This document shows, piece by piece, positions 1 through 11,637 of a stretch of DNA of 23,500 nt. A program made the position numbers and the translations under genes. Position 1 is the first letter of the stretch, and each line of letters begins with the position of its first letter. The notes beneath the pieces are model-generated. The model was not told where the DNA came from and did not search any database. It saw only the letters and a program-made list of their open reading frames with translations. The DNA lies in assembly GCA_012295275.1 (NCBI GenBank), contig CM022670.1:33008438-33031937 (forward strand), given 5' to 3'. Source of the stretch: Chrysomallon squamiferum. Taxonomy: Eukaryota; Mollusca; Gastropoda; Neomphalida; Peltospiridae.

Positions 1-810
1 TTAATTTCACTTATAGTCAGCTGAACAAAAGGAAAGTTCATGGCTGTGGAATTAAATACCAGTTCCCTCATTTGTCATTTATCAGCATTTTTAAAACTCT
101 TTTTCTGCTTCTTTTATTTTTATTTTTTTATATTTCCGCTAAATTCATTAAGCAGAATCAAATAAATCAAGCTGAGTGTCCATCTGAAAAAAAAATAAAA
201 AAAATAAAAAAATCTACAAGACGGAGAATTTCTTTGACATTTATTTTTCTTTCAAACATTTCACAGTTGTTTTCTAGTCGATGTTGAAAAAATTCAAGAC
301 CAATTATTTCGTTTGTTATTAAATTCCAAATTATTGAAATCACCCATGCGGAATCAAAGTACTATTATTTTGTTTTCATTCCACACAAAAAGAAGAAAAA
401 AAGAAAAGAAAATTAAATAAAATTTCTTGACATCCGCACTTTTCTTTTGAGCTTTTCCAGAAATGTAAAATCGTGCAGCACTGTGGTTTTTCTGTTGAGC
501 TTTTATGTTTTAAAAGGTTTATTTTTTATTTTATTTTTTAAAACTGAAATACCAATTTGTACCAAGGAAGAAGAAAAAACGAAATGAAAAAAGTTTCATG
601 CAGAAGATAAAATAATAATACATTTTCTTTTGTTACTGTAATTTTCTGTCTCATAGTAAAATACCAAGTAGTTTTATCATTGAAAATGAATTTACAACCA
701 TCACTTAAATAGTGATACAATTAGTTTTTTCCTTTTTCTTTTCTGGTCTTAATTCTTTTGTCTTGGTTTGGTTTCACTAATCTTGCTTTTGCTTGTCTGT
801 GCTTGGCTTG

Positions 811-1126
811 GCTTGGCCTAGTTTCATTTGACATTGCTAAGCTTGTCTTGGTTTCATTTGACATTGCTAAGCTTATCTTGGTTTCATTTGACATTGCTAA
901 GCTTATCTTGGTTTCATTTGACATTGCTAAGCTTGTCTTGGTTTCATTTGACATTGCAAAGCTTGACTTGGTTTCATTTGACATGGCTAAGCTTGTCTTG
1001 GTTTCATTTGACATTGCAAAGCTTGACTTGGTTTCATTTGACATTGCTAAGCTTGTCTTGGTTTCATTTTACATTGCAAAGCTTGACTTGGTTTCATTTG
1101 ACATTGCTAAGCTTGTCTTGGTTTTG
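811..1126. repeat. 30-bp minisatellite, 10 full copies plus a partial, with 60-bp higher-order pattern
   Basis: Unit gcttgtcttggtttcatttg + acattgctaa starts at 811, 841, 871 and every 30 bases to 1081, with a partial copy from 1111 and no indels. Copies 5-10 alternate between an A form (tctt ... gcaaa) and a B form (gactt ... g/tgctaa), making a 60-bp dimer. Flanks at 760-810 and 1127-1230 are looser GCTTGG/TTTGG-like sequence, perhaps older decayed repeat. The period makes every frame open, so the 107-132 residue frames here are artefacts. Confidence 0.93.
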
Positions 1127-1824
1127 CTTAGATTGTTTTGCTTACACTTAATTTAGCTTAAATTGGTTTGGCTTGGCTTGATTCAGTTTGGCTAACTTTG
1201 ACTTGATTTGGTTCAGTTTGGCTGAATTCCACAGATCAATTCCACAGATCAAACAAGACTGAACCACCCAGTATTTACATAAGAGTGATTTGTCAGTGTT
1301 GGGATTTATTTCTTAATGACTCACTTTTTGTTTGCTGTTACCAGAACAAGCTGCCTGGAATGTTAGTTGACTGCAGGATGTTATTTAATATATGAACTAC
1401 ATTCACTGCAACTGCTAAATGTGAGGGACATATAAAAATGGTAACAATTTACCAACAGCTAAATGTGGCTGAACCAATTTTAAAAACACAAAGTAACAAT
1501 AACTGTAACTAGCAATACAAATAACTGTCGCGTCATCACCCAATAATCAGTTTCCTCAGTGAAAGAAAACAAATATAATTATTGTTTGAAACTACAGTTT
1601 ATGATCTCTAAAATAAATAAACGCCAACACAATATTACTCTTTGAGGTTAATGAAAAAAAACATCAAAAAAACCCAGGCAAACATAATAGTAACTTTTGT
1701 AACAGAAAAGAAATGAAAATCTGATTAATGACAAAATATGCTGAGTATGCTTTTGTACATATAGTTATGTATCTACCTTTCAGTTTGCCTCTTTTTTCAT
1801 GATGTGGAAATGACAGGACAATGA

Positions 1825-1860
<36 letters not shown>

Positions 1861-3510
1861 ATTTTAATAAAACTTTATTTTAGAAAGCAAATATAATAAT
1901 GTAAAAGTTAATTATTTATATATATGTATTATTAACATACATGGGTTTTTACTATGGTATAAGAGCAAATTTTAGTGGAGTTTAATGATTGTTCTCTTTT
2001 TGTTTTGTTGGATACAATTCTAAAAACTTTTTGTTGTTCAGCTTTAGAGCATTATTATTTTTAAAAGATTTCAAAAATCCTTATTGATGACATCACCACC
2101 AATTCAGATAAGTAACAGAAACATACTTTCACATTATCTAGCATATACACTTGAGATATTTTGTCAGTCTAAACTATTTTGTGGTTTACTAAGTAGGCCA
2201 GTGGTGAAAATCATTTTGTATACAAATGGCTGGTTCCAATTTGTCTTACACAGCCAACCGTTCCACTGCCCGAGATTATGATGTGTAAAGTGCTAAAGAT
2301 GCCGAGGGCAAAAACTTGCTAACAGCATTACAGACACCTAAGATTGGTGAAAATATTGCCAGGATCACCAAGGCATGATAAATTTAATGGGTTAGGAGTT
2401 GATGACTATATAAGGAATTGCTGAACCATATATTACACACATAAATGACTAAATGGCCGTATGTGCAAAGAACAGTTTACCGACAATACTGAAAGATTGG
2501 TCATATTGTTCAGGTTAAAGCCTTGGGCATTCGGTTAATGCTATTGCGTGTTAATGTCATGGTATATACTGCCCTGATTTAGCAGGATTTAAAAAAAAAA
2601 TTTAAACATTCACTGTCATCATTTAACTTATTTTATTAAGAAGCTGTGTACACTGAAACTGCAATAAGACTGAACTTGAATATGAATATGAATCATCAGG
2701 ACTGAAAATTAATTTCCTGTTTGAAACATCTAATATGACAAATAAAATGACCAATGAATTTGAACAAGATATGTAAATAGTTCTCATCTTAAAAATGCTT
2801 AATATTAAAATTTATTTTGTTGAACAGAGTCATAGTACAGAGTCATGTAAATTGAGAATGAAACAGCAAAAATATGAAATGTTTAACATTGGCACAATTA
2901 AAATGCAGTTTTTCAGATAAGTTAATGTTCTGTTTTCTCCATAGGTTATTAGACATGATACACAATAAAACAGGTTAACTGAAAACAAAAATAGAAGAAT
3001 TTGTTTTGTTTTAAACAAGTAAACTGTATTATTTGGGAATACTATTTAGTCAACAACAGTGTGTGGGTGTGAGACAGAGAGGGACAGAGAACAAAAAACC
3101 CTGTGTGTATGTGTAGATTTTCAAGTACATTTAGATGAATATGTGAATAAATGTATCTATGAAACAGGTAAATGTATGAAAATCTATTAATGACAATAAT
3201 TGAATCCTTTAATTTTTAAACATTTTTAAAAATCAATTATTAGAGATAAATGGCTTCATCTGACTAGACAGAATTTCTTAGATAAGTTTTTATAGCTAAA
3301 GTGTCTTTGTACAATTACCAGTCATCCACTTTTTACACATGCAAAGTCATTTCATCTGTTTACAGTGCGTGGGTTCCAGTGATCAGTGCTGACATGTACT
3401 CTTCTGGGACTGCCCCTGGTCACATCTTTTGTTAGAAGAAAACAAACTTATTATGTCTGTGCAGAGACACTGCTTTTCATCTCCAGTTAATTTCAGATTT
3501 GTGACAAAAT
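1127..3510. other. Non-coding AT-rich stretch, probably AOPEP 3' intron
   Basis: No exon or RNA gene recognised. About 2160-2600 has more balanced composition (words such as ACAGCCAACCGTTCCACTGC) and may be a decayed dispersed repeat, but I cannot name it and see no promoter boxes, tail or flanking duplication. The rest is AT-rich with short simple repeats, including a GT/GA-rich patch near 3058-3115. The first 810 bases of the window likewise hold nothing I can support. Confidence 0.5.
1825..1860. repeat. (ATT)n microsatellite
   Basis: About 12 uninterrupted ATT units in the left-hand non-coding region. Confidence 0.95.
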
Positions 3511-3778
3511 GGAAAATGAAACCCACATGTTTGGTACAAATGAGGAAATCTTCATACATCAAAGAATAATAAGAAGACAAGAGTTATTTTGAAGAGATGG
3601 TAGAATTATTGTTTGGGGTTACTTTGTACAGAGAATATCTAAAATAAAAAAAATGAAACCCACATGTTTGAAACAAATGTGAAAATCTTCACACATCAAT
3701 GAGAAGCATTAAGGCAAATCTGAAGATATGGCCAAACTACTGTATGGGGTTATTTTCTACAAAAGACATCTAGTAAAC
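3511..3778. repeat. Diverged two-copy tandem duplication, period about 137 bp
   Basis: aaatgaaacccacatgttt occurs at about 3514 and again at about 3651. Each is followed by related sequence (ACAAATG, AAATCTTCA, ACATCAA, TGGGGTTA, TACA, ACATCTAG/ATATCTAA) to about 3640 and 3778. The match is imperfect with small indels, so the duplication is old. No coding potential is evident. Confidence 0.75.
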
Positions 3779-6247
3779 AGGAACATACTGAGTGCTGCTT
3801 AGTAACTCTGTATCTCAAATCAAATGAGATGTAGTTACAAGCATCATCTGAATGTTAAACAACTATTATATGACTTATGTCAAAGGTATAATTTGTTTAG
3901 CAACATATTATGTACCCAAGTCAGCAAAAATGTATTATTCATAAAATTTTAAAAGTATTTATAAATACATTTAGGCAATCTTTTTAATTTATTATTGCCA
4001 TTATTATTTATTTAAATGTAACAATACAACATATTTTATTACTTATTTAGTATTATATTTCTTTTTGTGTATGTACTGAAATATAAATAATTATTTGTAA
4101 TGTGTATTTCTACAATAAAGTTGTTGCCACTATCACTGTTAGTAAAAACAATACAATAACAAAAACAAAACAAATTTATTGATATTTAAAACTGAAATCA
4201 AGTGTTTATTTAGTTATTTTGTAATGTACATTTCTACATTTTCAAGAGTTTATTAGTTGTAAACACTTATAAATATCTGGGTGCGTAATAATTTGTTTTA
4301 TTTCTATGGATACAAACCATAACACAATAGTTCAGAAACTTCATGCTAAAGCAACACCATTTTGAAAGCTACATATTTTACATTTACCTTCCATTGTTTT
4401 ACTGAAGTATCTTTCAACTACATTGATTTGACAAGCAAACATATCTAAAATAAACACTTGAAAAATTATTTTTAGTTTAAAAAAATTGATCTTTACTGAA
4501 TGACACACATCTTCATCAACTTGTAACACAAAAAGCTTTCCAATAATAGATTGTTTTTATTTTCAAATCAAGCTGTGAATGTAAATATTTTTATTTCCAG
4601 CAGTCATTTTTAGGATTTCCATGGCTCTTTGAAGTATATTTATTGTTATAAGGTAAAGCCTTCTTATCTTGACTTTCAGACTCTTTAATCCACTTACATC
4701 ACACTGATTTGAAAAGGAAATGTAACATGCGGAATTCATGGACTGAATGTAATATTAGATAAGCTGTACAAAATTACTGTGGTTACTGCTATTATGGTTG
4801 TGAAAGAGTTGATCTGTATGTAATAATTTGTCATTAATTATTTGAAAACTGTTGCAGCTGCACAGCATATTAGGTACTAATTAATGATTATTTTTATTTT
4901 GTTTTTAAAAAGAATGATAAAATATTAATGATGACAATGATAATGATGATGATGATGACAAGGAGATATATGAGTTTTGCGGATAACCTAGATACTGATA
5001 TAGGTAATAATCATAAATATAAGTTTGTTATTTAGTTTTTTGAGGGTAACAATTGAAATATCTTATATAAAACATTTAATATAAAAATGTAATAATTAAT
5101 CACCATAATAGTTTTGGAGCTATAGATATAGATTGCTAAATCACTCTCTAACAATAATTTATTGCTAAACAATTTTAGGGAAATCTTAAAATCACAATCA
5201 GGTTTCCAAATTATTTATTTGTCATCATCAGTATAGCATGAATTTTATTACTCTCTAATAAATAATTTTAAAAAAGAAGATCAATCACATTCAGTAAACC
5301 CACTGAGCATTTTCCCATTCCAACCATTGTGTTTCTGTTTCTGGCAGTTTGAGAATAAAATTTGTTCTGTTTAGTGAAAAAGAATAAATTACAGATGCAT
5401 CAAATTTCCTTTCTATTGTTGTGTATGTATTCCTTAACTACAAGCTTATTGCCATATTGGAGCATATGAAACATTTGTTGAGAAACAGAATATTTATTTT
5501 TCTTCTGATCAAGAATACTAGTCAAGGTGGGTTGATTAACACATTTGTTGGTGACTCAGTCTTGTTACTCTGTTTAATTCACAGAATTCTAACCTACATT
5601 TCCAGATAGCTTATTTTAGGATTTATTTATTTTTTAATCAGTTGTCTGAAAATTACTTTAGAAAAGATGTTAAGATAACATTACATACTGATCTCTGTAA
5701 CTGTTTTAAAAACCTACCTTAACTCAGGGCATGATGAAAACAACAAATCAAAAAAGTCCTGAAAAGTAAGTATAATTTTATGTAAAATACAATTTATTAA
5801 TTATAGAGCACAAAAAGAAAACAATGATTAAAAGAAAGAATATTTTAACTAATTAACAGTCTACATTAATATTCAAGTTATGTGCAAAAATGCAGTTGAC
5901 AAATCTGTCTAATATTTTATATATATATTTTTTTATCATTTCAAAATTAGAAAATATTTTGTTGTACCAGTAAAATTTATAGTAAAATATGACCATCTAA
6001 CAAAATATAGTAATTAAAGAGCACTGTTTAGAAATATAAAATAAATTAGATATAAAATTCATTTCTTATTAACTTTAATATACAATATTAAAAATATTTC
6101 TGCTTGTGAAATACAGCAAACCTTTTGATATATATACATATATATGACAGAATAAATGAATCTTTCAAAACCTGGAATAAAGATTATTATTTTATTTAAT
6201 TACCATTATTATTTGTTTAAAAATATACACATATGATTAAACATTAC
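3779..6247. other. Non-coding AT-rich stretch between the duplication and AOPEP exon 8
   Basis: This is where the next AOPEP exon would be expected on the minus strand. Two weak splice-flanked candidates were examined (4386-4444 and 5290-5350), but neither resembles the family sequence that should follow exon 8. Otherwise only AT-rich sequence and a short GAT run. Confidence 0.5.
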
Positions 6248-6355
6248 CTGAGAAGAAACAAGCTCTCCATGAAAGCGAGTCACATAATCCTTGAGCAATG
6301 CCAGGAATCGGTCAACTCCAATAACATTTTCCAGGAACTTCAACAAGAAAAACCC
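6248..6355 (-). CDS. AOPEP: AOPEP coding exon 8
   Basis: Acceptor ATATATTTCTAG, donor CAG-GTAATG. Encodes [20 protein letters not shown], then [16 protein letters not shown]. It matches the family segment GYFLLRFL...FHGQL...SQ over all 36 codons. This is the last AOPEP exon I can identify; it ends in phase 0, so the C-terminal helical domain must start in an exon further left. The acceptor lies three bases from a long TA-rich tandem repeat. Confidence 0.92.
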
Positions 6356-6372
6356 CTAGAAATATATGTATA

Positions 6373-6415
<43 letters not shown>

Positions 6416-9400
6416 ATATGTATATATGTATCTTTACACACACAAATGTATATATGTATATGTATATATATGTATGTATGTATGTATATATTTAGGTGTA
6501 TATACATATGTGTATATCTATATCTATTTATATATATCTGTATCTATATCTATATCTATCTATGTATATATATATATATGTAAATGAATGTGTTATCTAT
6601 ATATCTATATATATGTGTGTATGTATGCAAGAACATAAATATCTGTGTATATATGTATTTGTATATGTATGTGTTCTATGTGTGTGCATTTGTAAATAAA
6701 ATTAAAAAAATGTATTAAAATATATGTTGTTATTTTAATATAATAAAATAAATTATATTTCGTTTTGAAATAATCAGAATAAAAATGTCAGTTTTTTTCA
6801 AGAAGAACACAAAATAATAATGAATAAAAAAGATAATAAAAATAAAATAGATAATTAAATAAAATTAAAGAAAGACAGAAAGACAGAAAAAAGAAAAAAG
6901 AAAAAAAGAAAAGAATAAAATAAGAAAAAATTCTGACCTTTAGATAATGAACCTGCATAAATGTTTTATTTGGATTCATTCCATTTTTTACAAACTGAAC
7001 ACCTGTGTTGCTGTCTGTTGGAAGAATTTCCTCTCCCTTATTTGGTCTAAAATCAAACACACTGTTATTATTGCTGTTTTTTTTTTCATATATTTAAAAA
7101 ATTAATAATAGTAATAAAAGAAATTATCAAAAAGAAAAGTAATAAATTGTTTTAAAATAAATATTCTACAGACAGAAGATAATTAGTAATGGTAATTAGA
7201 GAAAAAAAATTCACTAATATAATAAAACTGAAATGAAAATAAATATTGTTTTTCAAAAAAAATAAATAATAAAAATGTGAAATTCTTCCCAGACAAATAA
7301 AATTAAAAATTAATTGACAAGCTATCATGTATACGATAATACGAAACCGAAACTGACACTTAACATAAAATGTATCAAATAACCAAGTCTGATGAAATTT
7401 TTCATTTCTAAAAACAAATATATTATCTTCAACAATTTATTTGACATTTGCAAAAAAAAGAAAAAAAAAAAAAAAAAAAAAAAAATTGAAACTCATGAAT
7501 CTGGACAAAACTATTATGAAATTTCAGGGTCATATCCAGGATTTTTTTTAAATAAGAAAGGTAACTGTTTGTCAAGGTTTCTACTGGTATCACTTTATAT
7601 TTATATTTAATTAAAAAGATTAATAAATTTAATTATTTTTTTAATTTAAACAAATTTTAATTCATCACCTCAGAGTCTGCAGATTTTCTTCAGTGTTTTC
7701 TATTTCTGCTCTCAGAATTCTTTCCTTCAACAAACTCCTCAGTGATAAGTGATCAGTCATAACTGTATTCTGCCACTATAAAAAAATATATATGTATGTC
7801 TATATCTTTATATCTATTCATTCATCTGTCTATCTATGTATATTTATCTTTATCCATATATATATAGAGAGAGAGAGAGATATAGATATATATAAATGCT
7901 TACATTTTTCTTGATTGCCTGATAACATTGCTAGTAAATAACTCTGGAATACAATATTTCTGTATTTTTAAAATGTTTTAAAAATGTTTAAAAACAATTA
8001 CATTTAATATTGATACAAAAATTAAAGTGATAAAATCTATTTAACTAACTGAAATTATATTTTTCATCTACACTAAAGCTTTGTTTTCTGTAGGTGTTTT
8101 AAAATCTGTTATAAAATGTGAAAATTTACTTGTGTTTGTGTGTGTCTATAAAGATAAGTAAATAAATATATAAAATAAATATATAAAACAGAAATTAAAA
8201 AAAATATATATATTTCTAATATATTTTTGGATTATTTATATGTTTGATTACCCCCATCACACGAGCATGTAGAATATCTTCAAGGTAAGTACAGAAGCCT
8301 TCGGTCAGCCACTCCTCAGTCCAGTCTTTTGGCCCAATCAACAGTCCAAACCACGAGTGACATAACTCATGAGCCACTCTGGCACACATACTTTGATCTC
8401 CAGCCAACACTGACTGAGAAAGAAACAGCAAGCTTGGACTGAAAAAAATAATAAAATTAAATAAAAAAATAAATAAAAAAATTATTATAAAATTATATTA
8501 GATTATGTGAATTTGGTTTTAAAAAACAAGATAATAGGAGTCAGTTATTATACCAGTTGCCTATCAGTGAATCCAAAAATCTGTATATTACAACAGAAAA
8601 TGATAGTCTTATGACAAATGGCAAAATTACTTTTACTAAACATTTTTAAAAATAACTAAAAATAAAATACAAAAGTAAGTAAACCAAAAACTTGAATGCT
8701 TCTTTAGAAAGATTTTGGGTATAGATGATACTGTGAATCTCATTTTTTTTAATTATTAAAGTGTAACTATTGCCTTTTTTTCTTTTTATCCCCCAAATGA
8801 TTTAAGCATTCCTGCCACTAGGAAGGTGCAAAACAAAAATTCTTTTGGCTAATGAATAAGAATAATTTATTGTTTGATGGCACATCTTCATTATATATTA
8901 TACTTTTTATACAAATCATGTCTCTGACATTTAGTAATCAATTGTAAATAATATTAGGAGGTATATTAAACAGCAATTGGTTCATTTACATAATTCTCAC
9001 CTAGTCATTCCAAGGCTATCAAAACAAGCTGGACAATCAAAATGTCCAGTCTCTGAAATGGATGATGACCTAAGATGTTGTACACCTCTCTGAAGCAACA
9101 CAGGTATGTAATGTTCCAGTTCTGACAGGGCTTGTGTCAACAAACTCTCAGGTGCAAACAAGCGACAAGGTAAAACTTGCTTGTTGGAAAAATTTGTCTC
9201 ACATTTTTCACTGTGTCTTGTACACAGGAAATCTATACTAAGAAAAAAAAAAAAAATAATAATAAAATAAATCTCTACTAAACTCAGGTTAGTGTTAAAA
9301 TGAATAATTTTTAGCTGAATTTACTTGATGAAAAGAAATATAAACCAAATTTATATTCTCAAGCCTGTGTTACAATAATGAATTTAAAAATAATAATAAT

Positions 9401-11011
9401 AATAATTAATTTCATTCTGCTGATACATGAAATTTAACATGCTTAACTTACAGGATGATATGTAATAAAAAGGTTACTCCATATATTGATATAGTATATT
9501 TTCAAGTTATAATTTTATCTACATAATGACTAATCTTTGAAAATAATAAAGTATGATAATAAATAATAAAATCTTGAGAATTCTAGAAGACTGATATTTT
9601 TACTCTAATTAGATGTCAATTGATATAGAAAAAATTACATACATGATAGAGATGAAAATAATAGAGATAATGTTTTTAGTTAAGAAAGTTGTTTTTGATA
9701 CCTCAATGTTTCAGAGATGTCTGGAAAACTTCCCTCTGTAACAGACGTCTGTGTCCAGCAGCCAATGGCCAGGGCGAGAGTTGAGGTAGGCATGGGCATT
9801 GTTGTGTAGAAAGAGAAAACCTTCTTACCTAGGAACAAAAAAAATAAAATAAAAATAAAATAAAATAAAATAAAATAAAATAAAATAAAATAAAATAAAA
9901 TAAAATAAAATAAAATAAAATAATTTAATTGCATCAGGAATAAAAATAATTTACGTTTGTCTGGATAAATAAGAAATTTTTCATACAGATTATTACATGA
10001 AATGTGTGTGAACTGTTTTTAATTTTGATCAAGTGTAACTTCAACCTTCATCAGATTAAGTAATATTATACTCAGGTTACAGTGTTTTGATTCTGAATCC
10101 CTGGGGATTTTTTGTTCTTTTTTTGTTTGTTTATTTTTGGTGTTTTGTTTTTTTATTTGTTTGCTATTATTGTATTTTAAAAACTTTTAAAAATGATTCA
10201 GTTTATTGTTAATGCAAAAATTATAAATGATAAAATTTATTTACTAGTAAACAAACTGAATGATTTTCTAAATTTTAACTTTAAGAACTTTTTAATATTT
10301 TATAGATTTATTTATTTATGTTTGTTTGTTGTTTATTTATTATTATTATTATTATTTTTTTTTTTTTGGTTACCTAAATTAAATATTGATCTTAGCATTT
10401 CTTAAAAACAAATTTATTGTAAAAAAAAAAAAAAAAAAAATTCTGTTTAGGTTAGTCACTGAAAGGTTAACTGTTACATATCAGTTTTTGCTAAAAAGAA
10501 CATTCTCTAATAAAAGTGTTGCACAACATAAAGTTATGTTATGTAACATTTGTAGGTGTATATACAAAACTAAACTGAGAATAAATCAAATTCTAAAGTA
10601 GATTCAGAAACTGAAACTTGAAAAAATTCTGAAATTGACAAATAAACTTAATTGAATAATAAACCTAAGATTTTATACGATAAAAAAAAAAAAAAAAAAA
10701 GAGTAAAATTGGAATTCTGGTTGACTAAACAAAAATTCAGTAATTACCTGATGGACTTGTAGACACAGCAGGGTTTGTGTCACCACTCATGAGAACAACA
10801 AGGTTTGACGTCACAGTGACACAAGCCTGCCAGGTTGTTAGAACAGCTGGGGCATCCTGGCTTGGAAACCAGCTCCGATTATTCAACCAGTGTCCTACAG
10901 TGAACACACAGGGACTGAAACACAACAATTAAATAACAAATTCTAGAAACAAATTTTATCATCTGTATAACCTTAACAAAAATATAATTTCAATACTTTG
11001 GCTATTTATTT

Positions 11012-11043
<32 letters not shown>

Positions 11044-11303
11044 TATTTGTTTGTTTGCTAAATTAATAATATAAAGTACAGCTACTGATCAAAACAGAAC
11101 AAATATAAAAATAGGTTGACATAACTGATATTAAAAAATGTAATAATTAATATATTTTTTGACCCAGACTTTATAAAATCTTTACTTAATTTGTATTTTA
11201 ATGAAAACAAAAAATTTCTTTGATATTGTTAATGTGTAATGTCATAAAGGAAAATTAAAGGTAATTGGATATATAAAATAAATAGCTTCAATATGCATTT
11301 AAC

Positions 11304-11339
<36 letters not shown>

Positions 11340-11600
11340 TAGAATATATATTTGTTTATATCTTTATTTATTGTTAAATGTATATGACTATATCAGATCA
11401 AAATAATTTTTTAAAACATGTATGTGATTTATTTTAATAAATTTTACTCTCTACTTTCATTTTAAAATAACATATGGTTCTGCAAAATAAATTAATTTGT
11501 CTATATATATATATATGTACTCACTAACACACACACACACACACATACACACACATGTATACACACATACAAATATACATACATACACACACATAATTAT

Positions 11601-11637
<37 letters not shown>

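Noticed and set aside
721-1156. Long open frames on both strands with 10-residue repeats (SNETKTSLAM-like and LVSFDIAKLV-like)
   Set aside because: The frames follow from a 30-bp tandem repeat whose length is a multiple of three, which leaves all frames open. There is no non-repeat protein context, splice support or third-codon pattern.
4386-4444. Possible AOPEP C-terminal exon on the minus strand (MFACQINVVERYFSKTME)
   Set aside because: It has an acceptor and donor and a loose VER resemblance to the family's late helices, but it is short, phase 2 does not follow exon 8, and the intervening domain is missing.
4600-4730. Minus-strand frame CKWIKESESQDKKALPYNNK near a GTAAGT
   Set aside because: The opening frame is interrupted by a stop just upstream, no acceptor gives a usable phase, and the residues do not match AOPEP.
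5290-5350. Minus-strand Trp-rich stretch LPETETQWLEWENAQWVY followed by a stop
   Set aside because: About 18 codons with only a weak acceptor and no match to the AOPEP C-terminus or any family I recognise; kept only as a note.
6233-6699. Three overlapping plus-strand frames rich in Tyr and Ile
   Set aside because: They are translations of the TATATG microsatellite, and one of them runs antisense across AOPEP exon 8.
9440-9490. Minus-strand ATGGAGTAACC resembling a missing Met-Glu-Tyr-Pro codon run with a GTAAGT after it
   Set aside because: The frame contains TAA and there is no acceptor before it; in AT-rich intron sequence this is probably chance.
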